The notes under the pieces: generated by a model | What the model was told of the DNA's origin: nothing | The model's input: only the letters and a program-made list of their open reading frames with translations | Database searches by the model: none | Translations under genes and position numbers: made by a program | Part shown: one piece after another, positions 18,424 to 28,497 of the stretch | How the letters are laid out: every line of letters starts with the position of its first letter | How positions within the stretch are numbered: the stretch's first letter is position 1 | DNA from: Chloroflexota bacterium | GTDB lineage: Bacteria > Chloroflexota > Dehalococcoidia > JACQUA01 | Assembly: GCA_016210565.1 (NCBI GenBank) | Contig: JACQUA010000286.1 | Location: forward strand, 1-64,000 | DNA: 64,000 nucleotides | Direction of reading: 5' to 3'

Positions 18424-21126
18424 ATGTTCAGCAGAATCGATTATATGGGTGTGAGGAAACTGATCGAAGCCAGCCAGAAGATAGTTCTAGGGGTGTTCCT
18501 GTTGTTCGTTCTGGGCGCCGGGTGTATTGAGAACCCCTGGTTCACGCCGACCCCAACACCGCCTCCCCTGCCTCCGCCCACCCAGGAGTTACCTCTGGCT
18601 ATGCCCAACGTGAGCGCCGCCGCGGCGGCGCGCAACGTGTCCGGCGCCCGGGTGCTGCCGGAGAGCGGGGAAGCAATAAGGATCATGAAGAGCCAGGAGG
18701 GGTTTCTGAATGTCGTCTTGCCGGTGGCCCTTCCGAAGGGGGTGATTCTGACCAGTTTCACCGATCCCGCCAGCGGTGTGGTGCTGACCACCGACGGGCT
18801 GGTTATTCCCATCAGGGACGCTGCCGGCAAGGTGCAGATGAACCTGCTCGCTACCGTGAGACCGCTCATGGGGACCGGGGTGAATGTGGAGGGCAGAATA
18901 GAAAAACTGGAGATGGAGACCCTGCCTCTGAAATCCAATCTGGGTAATGTGGACCCGCGGTTAGGCCCGGTGTCGTTTCAGGTGCGGGCCGAGCTAAAGT
19001 CCCTGCCCGAGGGGGCCGGGGTAAAAGTCGTGTTGTCGAAGTCGCCCAATGCCGCAGCCAGAAACGCCCTCAACCTGGCGGCGACCAGGTTGCGGAACAG
19101 GCTGAAGGAGATCGCTTTTGTGGGGGAGGTGGAAAAGACGCGGTTGATTGACGGCAAGGATATCGGCGCCGCTGCCGTGACGCTATCCGTGGGCAGGTTG
19201 TGGGCGGACACCTTCGGGGCGCCGAACATCGCTATCGGCGTCTATCGAGACGATGGCAGCGTAGAAATGTTGCAGACGCAGTTCCTGCGCTACACCCCTG
19301 AAAATGAAGCCGTCTTCACAGCCCAATCGGCCAAGGGCTTTTCTGCTTTCGCCCTGGCGGGTATGGAGGGCCCGGGGCCGACGCCGACGCCGGCGCCAGG
19401 GCTTTTCGTGCTGGATGTGGCCAATGACAACCCGGATTTCGGGACGGTAATCATAGAGCCTCGCAGCGGACTGGGTCGCTATCCGGAGGGGAGCCGGGTG
19501 GTGGTCCGGGCGCAGGCCAACCCAGGACACAAGTTTGACTACTGGCGAGGGAGTGCCTCCGGCAACTCGATCCGGCTGGAGGTGGTGATGGACTCGAACA
19601 AGAGCATCATCGCCGCGTTCAGCAGGGAGAGCTTTACGCTGAACGCCGTGACTGACCCGGCCGGTGGCGGCTCTGTGGTAGTGGAACCTTTTTTGAGTTA
19701 CTATGACTACGGCTCGCGGGTGACCCTGCAGGCACAGAGTTCGCCGGGGTTTATCTTCCGGTCCTGGAGCGGCGACGTTTCCGGCGCCGCCAATCCGGCA
19801 ACGCTGGTCATGAACGGGACCAAGAATGTCACCGCTCATTTCGTCAAGGCGCGGTACAACTATGCCGTGTCGGTGAATCCCCCGGGGGCCGGCTACGTAA
19901 GCCCCGGTAGCGGATCTTCCGATGCGGGCGCGCAGATCATCTTTGGGGCCACGCCCAACGAAGGATGGGTGTTCTCTTCCTGGAGCGGCGAAGTGTCTTC
20001 AGGCGTGCGGCAAAATCCCTTTTCGATTCTCCTGGAGCGGGACACGAATGTGGTGGCCAACTTCACGCGGGTCCGTTATGCCCTGACCACAACGGCTTCT
20101 CCGGCGGCCGGCGGCAGCGTCAGCCCCGCCGGGGGGACTTTCGAACACGGGCAGACAGTGGTGCTGACGGTGATTTCCATGGGGGACTATCAATTCACCG
20201 GCTGGAGCGGGGATGCTTCGGGTTCGGAGAATCCCAAGACTATTATGATGACCAGGGACACGAGGGTCGCGGCGAATTTTTCCCCGATCACCTTTGTGGT
20301 CGGAGTCAATGTGAACCCGCCCGGGGCGGGCTACATCACGCCGGGATTCGTCCAGAGTCTGAGACGCGGCGACACGGTTACCCTCACAGCCATGCCGGCC
20401 CCCGGCTACATTTTTTCATCCTGGACGGGCGATATTACGAATGTCTACAACTCCGTGACCATCACGGTCACGGGCAACGTCCGGCTCACCGCGAACTTTA
20501 TTCCCGTTCCGGCCACAGAGGTCCCTACGGTCGTACCCACCATCCCCCCCACGCCGGCGCCAACCGGGACAGCGTCCCTGACGCCTTCCCCCACGCCGGC
20601 CGGATTGCAGGCGCTGCCCTCGCCAACGCCCACCCCTGCGCCCACGCCCACCCCCACGCCGGCGGGGACGCCGGCGGTTACGCCCATTGCCTCCCCTGCC
20701 CCTTCTCCCACGCCTGTGGGGACGCCCACCCCGGCGCCCACGGCTGCCCCATCGCCGACCGGGACGCCGTCACCCTCGCCCGCGCCGACGGCCACGCCGT
20801 CGCCAGCGCCCACCACGCCTCCGCCCACGCCAGCGCCGACGCCAACAGCTACGCCCACACCCGGGGTTACTGCCACACCATCGCCCACCCCATCGCCAGC
20901 GCCTACCGCAACCCCGCCTGCCGCGCCCAGTCCATCGCCGTCTCCTGCGCCGACGGCCAGCCCCAGCCCCTCACCGGCGCCGACGGCAAGCCCATCGCCG
21001 TCGCCCTCTCCGTCTCTATCACCCAGCCCATCCCCGTCGCCCACACGTTCCCCGTCCCCCTCGCCATCCCCGAGTCCGTCGCCATCGCCCAGCCCCTCCC
21101 CCTCGCCTGCTGCGAACCCTTCCTAG
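18424..21126 (+). CDS. Putative surface lipoprotein with divergent InlB B-repeat-like domains and long Pro/Thr/Ser C-terminal tail
   Basis: 900 aa; N-terminus ...[21 protein letters not shown]; repeats such as [34 protein letters not shown]; tail of [16 protein letters not shown]. Confidence 0.85.
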   Translation: MFSRIDYMGVRKLIEASQKIVLGVFLLFVLGAGCIENPWFTPTPTPPPLPPPTQELPLAMPNVSAAAAARNVSGARVLPESGEAIRIMKSQEGFLNVVLPVALPKGVILTSFTDPASGVVLTTDGLVIPIRDAAGKVQMNLLATVRPLMGTGVNVEGRIEKLEMETLPLKSNLGNVDPRLGPVSFQVRAELKSLPEGAGVKVVLSKSPNAAARNALNLAATRLRNRLKEIAFVGEVEKTRLIDGKDIGAAAVTLSVGRLWADTFGAPNIAIGVYRDDGSVEMLQTQFLRYTPENEAVFTAQSAKGFSAFALAGMEGPGPTPTPAPGLFVLDVANDNPDFGTVIIEPRSGLGRYPEGSRVVVRAQANPGHKFDYWRGSASGNSIRLEVVMDSNKSIIAAFSRESFTLNAVTDPAGGGSVVVEPFLSYYDYGSRVTLQAQSSPGFIFRSWSGDVSGAANPATLVMNGTKNVTAHFVKARYNYAVSVNPPGAGYVSPGSGSSDAGAQIIFGATPNEGWVFSSWSGEVSSGVRQNPFSILLERDTNVVANFTRVRYALTTTASPAAGGSVSPAGGTFEHGQTVVLTVISMGDYQFTGWSGDASGSENPKTIMMTRDTRVAANFSPITFVVGVNVNPPGAGYITPGFVQSLRRGDTVTLTAMPAPGYIFSSWTGDITNVYNSVTITVTGNVRLTANFIPVPATEVPTVVPTIPPTPAPTGTASLTPSPTPAGLQALPSPTPTPAPTPTPTPAGTPAVTPIASPAPSPTPVGTPTPAPTAAPSPTGTPSPSPAPTATPSPAPTTPPPTPAPTPTATPTPGVTATPSPTPSPAPTATPPAAPSPSPSPAPTASPSPSPAPTASPSPSPSPSLSPSPSPSPTRSPSPSPSPSPSPSPSPSPSPAANPS

Positions 21127-21657
21127 ACGCCCTCAGTACCCTGATTGTGAACAGCAACCCGGCTTGGGTCGCGCCCACGGTCGTCACCATCCGGCGGAAA
21201 TGGGCCGGCCATGGTTGCCTGGCGGGGCACGGTCACCGAGTCACCTGCGTTGCGCCAGCCCCCCGGGCGAGGGGACCTCGCCCCTACGGGCACGCGGCAG
21301 CGTGCTACAGAATCCTCGAATTTTCCAATCCTTTATGTAGACTTATTAAGCAGTGGGGTTTATAATTACCTTACTTTCTGCCGCGGCTGGTGTAGCCATT
21401 GCCGCATGGCGGTAGCAGGCCGTGAAGTGGAGAGTTCTTTCGAAAAATGGCAAATGAATCTCATAATTGTCTGGAACTTGCCCCCGGTTCAGCCGGGTGT
21501 TGGAACCAAGAATTTCCGCCTTGTCCGGTCAGGTGTCTGTGCAATTTGAGCTAAGCCGGATCATGCAAGCCTTGTCCAGAGTTCACTTTTCGCCACCCCG
21601 CAAGGCTGAAGCCATGGGCTGCGCCCCCCCGGGTGATGGGCATATTATGGGGTTAAG

Positions 21658-23796
21658 GTGTCTGATATCATCGTGAAAGCGCGGTCCCTGGCCCGTTGCC
21701 GGATGGCGGTTGCCGTATTGGTGGCGATGGCCATCATTGCGGCAGGGTGCATCGAGAACCCCTGGTTGACGCCCACTCCCTCCCCGACGCCGACGCCGCC
21801 GCCGGTGTTCGATATCCCCCTGGCCATTCCGGATATAAACCCGGCCGCGGCGGGAAGAGATAACAGGGGGGCCATTGTCCCGCTGACGCCGGGGGGAAAG
21901 ATTTCCATCGTCACCGGGGCGCAAGGGACGATGGACGTGGCCCTGCCTGTGGCGCTGCCCAGAGGGGCGACCCTCGCCAGTTTCAGTGACCCCTTCACGG
22001 GGGTTGTCCTGTCCAACGATGGACTGATAATACCGATACGGGACATAGCCGGCAAGTTGCGGATGACGCTCCAGGCCACGGTGAGGCCGCTCGGCGGCAC
22101 CGGGACCTCGGCTGAGGGAAGGATCGAGAAACTGGAGCTGGAAACGGCGGCGGTGTCGGCGGACCTGTCGGACCCCCGGGTAGACAGGGTGTCGTTTCAG
22201 GTTAAGACACAACTGATGTCGCTTCCCGATGGGGCGGCTCTCCGGATTATGCTGGCCAAGGCGCCGAACCCGGCCGCCATGAACGCCTTTACCCTGGCGG
22301 CCACGCGCATGGGTAACAGGTTGCGTGACGTTGCCTTTGTGGCGGAGGTCACCAAGACGAGGCTGGTGGACGGAAGGGATATCGGGCCCGGGACGGTGAC
22401 CTTCCAGGTGGGGAGACGCTGGGCGGACAGCTACCCGCCGGGCAATGTGGCCGTGGCGGTGTTGTCGGATGACGGCAGCGTCGAGCTGCTGCTCACCCGG
22501 TTCGAAGGGTACACCCTTGAAGACACGGCAACGTTTGCGGCCCAGACCAAACGGGGAGTGTCCACTTTCGGCCTGGTGGCTATGGACAACCCGTCGCCAA
22601 CCCCCACACCCACGCCGTCATTCTATCAGCTCAACGCGAGCGTCTATCCGCCCGACTACGGACGGTTGAGCGTCGATCCGCCCAGTCCGACAGGGAGGTA
22701 TCTGGAAGGATCTCGCGTGGTCCTTGGCGCTTCGCCCGGGCCGGGCGCCAGCTTCGAGCGGTGGGAAGGGGATGTTACCGGGAGTCAAAACCGGCTGGAG
22801 ATAGTCATGGACTCAAATAAGACTGTCTCGGCGGTCTTCAGGCGGCTGGCCTTCACGCTGACCGCCGGCGTCATACCTCAGAGCGGCGGAATGATCGGCA
22901 TTGAGCCTTACCTTAGCGAATATGAGTACGGGACGCGGGTGACCCTCACGGCGCAGCAAGAACCGGGGTTTGTGTTCCGGACCTGGAGCGGCGACCTTAC
23001 CGGGACCGCCAACCCGATAACGATAGTCATGGACGGTCCCAAGTCTGTGACCGCCAATTTTGCGGTGGTGCGGGTCAGCTATAGCACATCGGTCAACCCG
23101 GCGCGCTCCGGCTTGATAGCCCCCGCGAGCGGCACCGCCGATATCGGCACCCAGATCAGTCTTTTTGCCACGCCGACGGAGGGGTATGTGTTCTCTTCCT
23201 GGAGCGGTAACGTTCCCGCCGGGTCCACGGATAATCCCCTCAACGTGAGACTGGACCGGGACCTTAACATTGTAGCTAATTTTTCCCGGGCCCGCTTTAC
23301 CCTGACGACCCAGACGTTTCCCATCACCGCCGGTAGCGTCAGTCCGAGCGGTGGGACATTCGAGTACGGTCAAAGCGTGACTTTGACGGCCGTGGCCAAC
23401 CAGGACTTCCTGTTCAACGGCTGGGGCGGAGACATCTCCGGCTCGGAGAATCCAAAAACCATCACCATCACCAAGAACACCAGGGTAGATGTCAATTTCC
23501 TGGCGCAACGCTACACCTTGAGCGTCCGTATCAATCCCCCGGAAGGAGGGTTTGTCAGCCCCATCACCGCAGGGGTGTTTCCCAGCGGCACCATCGTCAC
23601 CCTGGAAACCCAGGAATTGCCGGGGTATATTTTCGATTCCTGGTCAGGCGATCAGATCAGCTTCTCGCGGTTCATCTCGGTGCAGATGACCAGGAACGTG
23701 TTCCTGACGGCTAACTTCCGCCTGAGGCCCACCCCTCCGCCTCCGCCTCCGCCGACTCCAACGCCCACGCCCCCGCCGGGCGGGCCGGGCGGCTGA
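21658..23796 (+). CDS. Paralogous surface lipoprotein with divergent InlB B-repeat-like domains (short Pro tail)
   Basis: 712 aa (GTG start); ...[54 protein letters not shown]; colinear with 18424..21126. Confidence 0.85.
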   Translation: MSDIIVKARSLARCRMAVAVLVAMAIIAAGCIENPWLTPTPSPTPTPPPVFDIPLAIPDINPAAAGRDNRGAIVPLTPGGKISIVTGAQGTMDVALPVALPRGATLASFSDPFTGVVLSNDGLIIPIRDIAGKLRMTLQATVRPLGGTGTSAEGRIEKLELETAAVSADLSDPRVDRVSFQVKTQLMSLPDGAALRIMLAKAPNPAAMNAFTLAATRMGNRLRDVAFVAEVTKTRLVDGRDIGPGTVTFQVGRRWADSYPPGNVAVAVLSDDGSVELLLTRFEGYTLEDTATFAAQTKRGVSTFGLVAMDNPSPTPTPTPSFYQLNASVYPPDYGRLSVDPPSPTGRYLEGSRVVLGASPGPGASFERWEGDVTGSQNRLEIVMDSNKTVSAVFRRLAFTLTAGVIPQSGGMIGIEPYLSEYEYGTRVTLTAQQEPGFVFRTWSGDLTGTANPITIVMDGPKSVTANFAVVRVSYSTSVNPARSGLIAPASGTADIGTQISLFATPTEGYVFSSWSGNVPAGSTDNPLNVRLDRDLNIVANFSRARFTLTTQTFPITAGSVSPSGGTFEYGQSVTLTAVANQDFLFNGWGGDISGSENPKTITITKNTRVDVNFLAQRYTLSVRINPPEGGFVSPITAGVFPSGTIVTLETQELPGYIFDSWSGDQISFSRFISVQMTRNVFLTANFRLRPTPPPPPPPTPTPTPPPGGPGG

Positions 23797-23863
23797 TTAC
23801 AGATTCAAGATTCGAAGATTACGCGCCCCCCCGACTATCGACTGGCGACTATCGACTGGCAAT

Positions 23864-24225
23864 GTAAGGCGGGTTAAGCGCAGAGGTGGTGTTTCGGCTG
23901 TGGGGTGGCTGTGCGAACCCACCATTATTTCTCCACCCGCGCTCCCTCCCCCTTTTCCAAAAGGGGGATACAGGGGGATTGTCTGCCGTTGGAAAAAGGC
24001 TCTTCAAATCCCCTCAACAGGCTGTCTAAAAAGGAATTTGCTCATATCTGAGCGGGTCGAGGTGTCAGATATAAACATATACTCCCCTGGAGTACTTTTT
24101 GGACAGCCTGTTAATCCCCCTTTTTCAAAGGGGGAGGCGGATGATGGCGAAGGCCACGTAGAAGATGGTGGGTTCGCGCGACCACCCCCTGCCAGCGCCT
24201 CCCCATCGCGCTTAACCCACCCTAC
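23864..24225. repeat. Composite palindromic element (GTAGGGTGGGTTAAGCGC family) enclosing other repeats
   Basis: gtaaggcgggttaagcgc...gctgtgcgaacccacca ... ggtgggttcgcgcg...gcgcttaacccaccctac. Confidence 0.75.
24016..24112. mobile_element. MITE-like inverted-repeat element (~97 bp)
   Basis: Ends AACAGGCTGTCTAAAAAG ... CTTTTTGGACAGCCTGTT: 18-bp terminal inverted repeats with one mismatch, sitting within a CCCCCTTTTT palindrome region. Confidence 0.6.
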
Positions 24226-24242
24226 ATACTGCCGACCGCCGG

Positions 24243-24815
24243 CTAGCCAAGCAGCGGTTCGATGAGGCCGTAATCCCCGGTCTTGCGCCGGTAGATAAGG
24301 TTAAAGGTCTTGGTGTCGCCGTTGTAGAAGAGGAAGAAGTCATGACCGAGCAGCTCCATCTGGTCGGCGGCTTCCTCGGGGGACATCGGCTTGACGGGAA
24401 AGCGCTTAACCCGGACCACCTTGCTGGAAGGAGCTTCTTCGGTCTCTTCCTGGGCAGCCTCGATTTCGGCCTCGGTGGGGGGGGCGGCGCCGGGCCGGTG
24501 GATGAAACGGTGGGGTTTTCGTAGCAGGCGCGACTTGAAGCGTTCGATCTGCCGGTCCATCACGTCAGCCGCCATATCGATGGCCGCATAAAGGGCGGAG
24601 GCCCTCTCCTGGGCGCGGAGCAGGGTCCCGTTGCTGTTTATGGTAATCTCGGCGATGTAGCGGTGCATGGGATTCTTGGCCCGCTGCGAGGTGATGACCA
24701 CCTTGGCTTCCAGGACCCTGGGCAGCCGCTGGTCGAGCTTGCCGAATTTTTTGTCGAGGTATCGTTTCAGCGCGTCGCTGAGGGCGATGTTCTTGGCAGT
24801 AATGTTCAGTTCCAT
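24243..24815 (-). CDS. hpf: Ribosome hibernation promoting factor, long form
   Basis: 190 aa; MELNITAKNIALSDALKRYLDKKFGKLDQRL...; C-terminal VVRVKRFPVKPMSPEEAADQMELLGHDFFLFYNGDTKTFNLIYRRKTGDYGLIEP. Confidence 0.96.
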   Translation of the reverse strand: MELNITAKNIALSDALKRYLDKKFGKLDQRLPRVLEAKVVITSQRAKNPMHRYIAEITINSNGTLLRAQERASALYAAIDMAADVMDRQIERFKSRLLRKPHRFIHRPGAAPPTEAEIEAAQEETEEAPSSKVVRVKRFPVKPMSPEEAADQMELLGHDFFLFYNGDTKTFNLIYRRKTGDYGLIEPLLG

Positions 24816-24839
24816 GGTACCTTACTTCCGGACACGGGA

Positions 24840-25547
24840 TCACAATTCCCGGGCAACCGCCATCGCCCCTACCGAGGCGACCGGCAGCTTCTTCAGCTCC
24901 TGGGCGCAGGCGCTGAGGGTCGCCCCGGTGGTGCAAACGTCGTCAATTAGCAGCACAGCTTTGCCTTTGAGCCGGCCATCGCGGCACGAAAAAGCCCCCT
25001 GGACGTTGCGGGAGCGTTCCCTGGCGCTGCCGGTTCTGGCCTGCGGGCCGGCGTCTTTCAGGCGCAACAGAGCGCCGCTTTCCACCGCCCAGCCGGTGAG
25101 CTTTCCCAGGGCCAGGGCCAGCAACTCTGCCTGATTGTAACCCCTCCCCTTCAGCTTGTTTCTATGGAGAGGCACAGGAACAAGAACGCATGGCGACAAA
25201 CCATGTTCCTGGATGCAGGCGAACAGGAACTCCGCCAGCGGGTGAGCCAGCGCCCTGATATCTTTGTACTTGAATTGGTGGATGGCGGAACGGATAATGC
25301 CGTCAAAGATAAAAGGGGCCCTGATAGCATCGACCGCTGGCGGCGAGTTGTGGCAATCAGCGCAAGTTCCGGCGCCGGCGCCGGGTTTCCCGCATCTGGA
25401 ACATACCGGTCCCCTTATGTAAGGCAGTTTCCGGCGGCAGGAAGCGCAGAAGAACGCGCCTTCTTTGCCGCATCCCGAACAAAGGCTGGGTAATAGCAAC
25501 TCAACGGCTTGAGCTTTCAGCCAGTTGATGCCGGCCAGGAAAGCCAT
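24840..25547 (-). CDS. comF: ComF family phosphoribosyltransferase-like protein
   Basis: 235 aa; CSGCGKEGAFFCASCRRKLPYI zinc motif, YKDIRALAHPLAEFL, RGYNQAELLA, AVLLIDDVCTTGATLSACAQELK. Confidence 0.92.
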   Translation of the reverse strand: MAFLAGINWLKAQAVELLLPSLCSGCGKEGAFFCASCRRKLPYIRGPVCSRCGKPGAGAGTCADCHNSPPAVDAIRAPFIFDGIIRSAIHQFKYKDIRALAHPLAEFLFACIQEHGLSPCVLVPVPLHRNKLKGRGYNQAELLALALGKLTGWAVESGALLRLKDAGPQARTGSARERSRNVQGAFSCRDGRLKGKAVLLIDDVCTTGATLSACAQELKKLPVASVGAMAVAREL

Positions 25548-25627
25548 GGGCCGCTCCAGTATTTCATAGGTCAGAAAGCGCCGGGAGGCGCGGGACTATG
25601 TTCCAGACGGCGGGTTAGAGCGGGAAA

Positions 25628-25855
25628 TCAGGACAGGCGCGTTCTGGGAGTGTGCAGCGCTCCGCTGATGATAGGCTCGTTGACGTACAGGTCGCCGTTC
25701 CTGATCTTGATGTTGTATCCGCAATCGGGGGTGGTGCATACCCATGCTTTGTAGTGTATGGGCGCGCCCTGGCTTCCAAAATCAGACAAAGGCACTAAGT
25801 CGCCAGTTTTGCATTTCTGGCACTTGGGGAATTGTTCGAGTTCCAAAGGAACCAC
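25628..25855 (-). CDS. Small zinc-ribbon-like hypothetical protein
   Basis: 75 aa; CQKCKTGDL...WVCTTPDCGYNIKIRNGDLYVNEPI; GTG start uncertain. Confidence 0.55.
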   Translation of the reverse strand: MVPLELEQFPKCQKCKTGDLVPLSDFGSQGAPIHYKAWVCTTPDCGYNIKIRNGDLYVNEPIISGALHTPRTRLS

Positions 25856-26098
25856 CTCCGGCCGTAATAAAAATTTGTGACCTTAATTTGGTAGACGAAT
25901 TAGCAGTATACACCTTTTGGGAACAAATTGCAATACATATAGGAAGGTTTCTGCAATTCGGACACCGGGAAATCCCGTAGCGACACCCCTTGTCCCGACC
26001 GATGCATCGGGATCGCACAGCGGAGCGGGTGTCGAACGCTGGCAGCGATCCGCGGAGCGACCCCGATACATCGCGGGTCGCCCCGGGCGGCGAAAACG

Positions 26099-26674
26099 TC
26101 AGACGAGGTTGGCCTGGTAGAGGGTGGTGTACTCGGGACCGGAGGGTTTGAGGACGCTCTTGATGAGGCTGATGTGGTCGGCCGTGAACTTGACTCCGGG
26201 GTGGTAGTCGAGCGCCGCCACGGTTTCTCCCAGCCGGCGGCGTGCCTCCGGGGAGCAATTGTCCCGTACACGGGCCAGGGTGAGATGGGCGGCAAAAGCG
26301 CGCGCCTCGGCGGGAAATCCCAGCTTCTCTATCTCTCCTTCGAGAAGACTCTGGATGGAAAGAAGCTCTTCCCCGCCGGTCAGACCAACCCACACGACGC
26401 GCGGCTGGCGGGTGTTGGGGAAACAACCAACGCCCTTGAGCTCCAGGACGAACGGCCCCGCGGCCGCCGTCACCGATCGCATCGTCTCCTGGATATCTTT
26501 CAGTTTGTCGACGGGCGTGTTGCCCAGGAACTTCAGAGTGAGGTGGGTGGATGCCGGCTTGACGCAGCTAACGCCGGGTTCTCTGTGGAGACCGAGCTTG
26601 CGCTGGAGCGCCTCCAGTTCGGTCTTGACCTCTTCGGGCAGCTCTATGGCGATGAAAGTTCTGAGGTATTCCAT
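26099..26674 (-). CDS. thpR: RNA 2',3'-cyclic phosphodiesterase (2'-5' RNA ligase family)
   Basis: 191 aa; RTFIAIELPEEVKTELEALQ, HLTLKFLG and HLTLARV motifs. Confidence 0.93.
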   Translation of the reverse strand: MEYLRTFIAIELPEEVKTELEALQRKLGLHREPGVSCVKPASTHLTLKFLGNTPVDKLKDIQETMRSVTAAAGPFVLELKGVGCFPNTRQPRVVWVGLTGGEELLSIQSLLEGEIEKLGFPAEARAFAAHLTLARVRDNCSPEARRRLGETVAALDYHPGVKFTADHISLIKSVLKPSGPEYTTLYQANLV

Positions 26675-26735
26675 ATAAGTAGCGAGTAGCCAGTAGCCAG
26701 TAGCCAGTAGCCCCCGCCCCGCGGGACTCCAGACT

Positions 26736-27590
26736 CTAGACTCCAGACTCCAGACTCAACACCCCTGCGGCGTTTTGCCACAGCAGGCTCTCTTCTTTTT
26801 CCACGGGCAGGTTCAGGGCTTTTATTCTCTGGATGAACTTCTTCGGGGAAATCAGCGGGAAGTCACTGCCGAAAAGGACTTTGTTCCGGGGCAGGAAGGC
26901 GGCGGCGTATTCAAAGACGTCCATCTTGTAGAGGAGCGTGGAGGCCGCGGTATCGTAGTAGGTGTTGTTCAGGGTACTGGAGACCTCTGGCATGAACTCG
27001 TAAAAGGGAAGTCCACCCCCCCAGTGGGCGCAAACTATTTTCAGGCCCGGATATGTGGAGATGAGCCGGCAGAGTAGAGCGGGACCGACTTTCCCTTTTC
27101 CGGCGTAGCGGTGTCCCACCGGCTCCGAAGAATGAGTGAGGACTACCATGCCGTGTTGCCGGGCCATCGCTGCCAGGCCGTCCAGAGCCGAAGCGGCCTC
27201 ACCTTCGAACATGCTGCTCGAAGGCCTGACCTCGCCGATGCCCTTGAGCCCGCCTTTGATGCATCTTTCCAGTTCGCGGAGACCGGCTTCACCTGCCGCG
27301 GGCAGGACCATGCCGAAGCCGACCAGCCGCCCGGGATGGCGGGAAACGGCCTCCATGATGTAGTCGTTGGTCCGGACGCACAGTTCATGGCTCAGCCAGT
27401 TGAGGTTGAGGGCCACCGATGTGGCGATCCCGGCCTCGTCCATGGCAGCGATGAGGTCCTCGGCGGTAGCCAACCGGGCCTTCGGACTGGTGTACAGCGA
27501 GGCGAAGACGAAGTCCTTGTTCAGATAGTCTTCCCGCTGGTCTCTTATTTCCGGTGGAAAGATGTGCGTGTGGAAATCAATTATTTTCAT
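26736..27590 (-). CDS. Amidohydrolase family (TIM-barrel) protein
   Basis: MKIIDFHTHIFPPEIRDQRED...VVLTHSSEPVGH...VCAHWGGGLPFYE...VLFGSDFPLI; internal ATG at 27590 preferred over track start 27686. Confidence 0.88.
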   Translation of the reverse strand: MKIIDFHTHIFPPEIRDQREDYLNKDFVFASLYTSPKARLATAEDLIAAMDEAGIATSVALNLNWLSHELCVRTNDYIMEAVSRHPGRLVGFGMVLPAAGEAGLRELERCIKGGLKGIGEVRPSSSMFEGEAASALDGLAAMARQHGMVVLTHSSEPVGHRYAGKGKVGPALLCRLISTYPGLKIVCAHWGGGLPFYEFMPEVSSTLNNTYYDTAASTLLYKMDVFEYAAAFLPRNKVLFGSDFPLISPKKFIQRIKALNLPVEKEESLLWQNAAGVLSLESGV

Positions 27591-28221
27591 GCAAAACTCG
27601 AGCGAAGAAATCGGCCGCTTTCCCTGCCACCGTCTTCTCGTAACCCATCCAGAAATGGTCAGCCCCCGGAATGATTTCGCACTCATGCGGCTCGGGGAGG
27701 CCCTCTACGAAATGAGAAAGCGCCTGGGCGGGGAACAGGTCATCCCGGCTGCCTCCCAGGAAGAGCTTGTGTCCCTGAAAAGCCTCCAGTCCGTGGTAGT
27801 CGCTGAACAGGGGAGGTGAGATCGCGGCCAGGGCCTGCGCGGCGACCCCCGCGGCGGCCACGGAAAGCGCAACGCCCGCTCCGAATGAATAGCCGCATAT
27901 GCCGGTCTTCGTCCCGTCCACAAATTTGGCTGACAGGACGTAAGATAGGGCTGCCCTCAGATCATTCTGCTCGCTGACGCCTCCGCCGAAGGCCCCCTGG
28001 CTGCCGCCCGTGCCGCGAAAATTGAACCGGAAGGCGTTGATACCCCGCCGCGCCAGGTAGCGGCAGACTAACACCACCACTCCATTGTCCATGTTCCCGC
28101 CGTAAAGGGGATGAGGGTGGCAGACTACTACTGCGGGTAAGTCGCCTTTGCTCTCAGCGAGATGCCAGACCCCTTCGAGGGTGAGGTCGCCGGACGGGAA
28201 CTGGACATTCTGTTCAGTCAT
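27577..28221 (-). CDS. Alpha/beta hydrolase (dienelactone hydrolase-like)
   Basis: 214 aa; VVVCHPHPLYGGNMDN, FRFNFRGTGGSQG, GICGYSFGAGVAL, GADHFWMGYE. Confidence 0.88.
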   Translation of the reverse strand: MTEQNVQFPSGDLTLEGVWHLAESKGDLPAVVVCHPHPLYGGNMDNGVVVLVCRYLARRGINAFRFNFRGTGGSQGAFGGGVSEQNDLRAALSYVLSAKFVDGTKTGICGYSFGAGVALSVAAAGVAAQALAAISPPLFSDYHGLEAFQGHKLFLGGSRDDLFPAQALSHFVEGLPEPHECEIIPGADHFWMGYEKTVAGKAADFFARVLHENN

Positions 28222-28232
28222 GATATGGAGCC

Positions 28233-28483
28233 GTAGGGTGGGTTAAGCGCAAAAGGGGCTGGGTTGATTGGGGATGGTTGCGCGAACCCACCATTGATAG
28301 TAAATTCCAAATACCAAGCACCAAGTTCCAAACAATATCAAAATCCGAATGTCCAAATGCCAAAAACGGGTTGCCCACCAGGTTTTGACTTTGAGACCTG
28401 ATGTATTGGAATTTGTTCGGAACGTTGGTGGGTTCGCGCAGCGCCTCTCCCCAGCCGACCCCACTGCGCTTAACCCACCCTAC
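28233..28483. repeat. Composite palindromic element (GTAGGGTGGGTTAAGCGC family)
   Basis: gtagggtgggttaagcgc...gttgcgcgaacccaccat ... ggtgggttcgcgcagc...gcgcttaacccaccctac. Confidence 0.8.
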
Positions 28484-28497
28484 GCGTCTTTCTTCCG

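Noticed and set aside
19965-21365. Alternative plus-frame 466-aa ORF in the lipoprotein gene
   Set aside because: Out-of-frame translation of repeat and Pro-tail DNA; the 18424 frame carries the coherent repeat domains.
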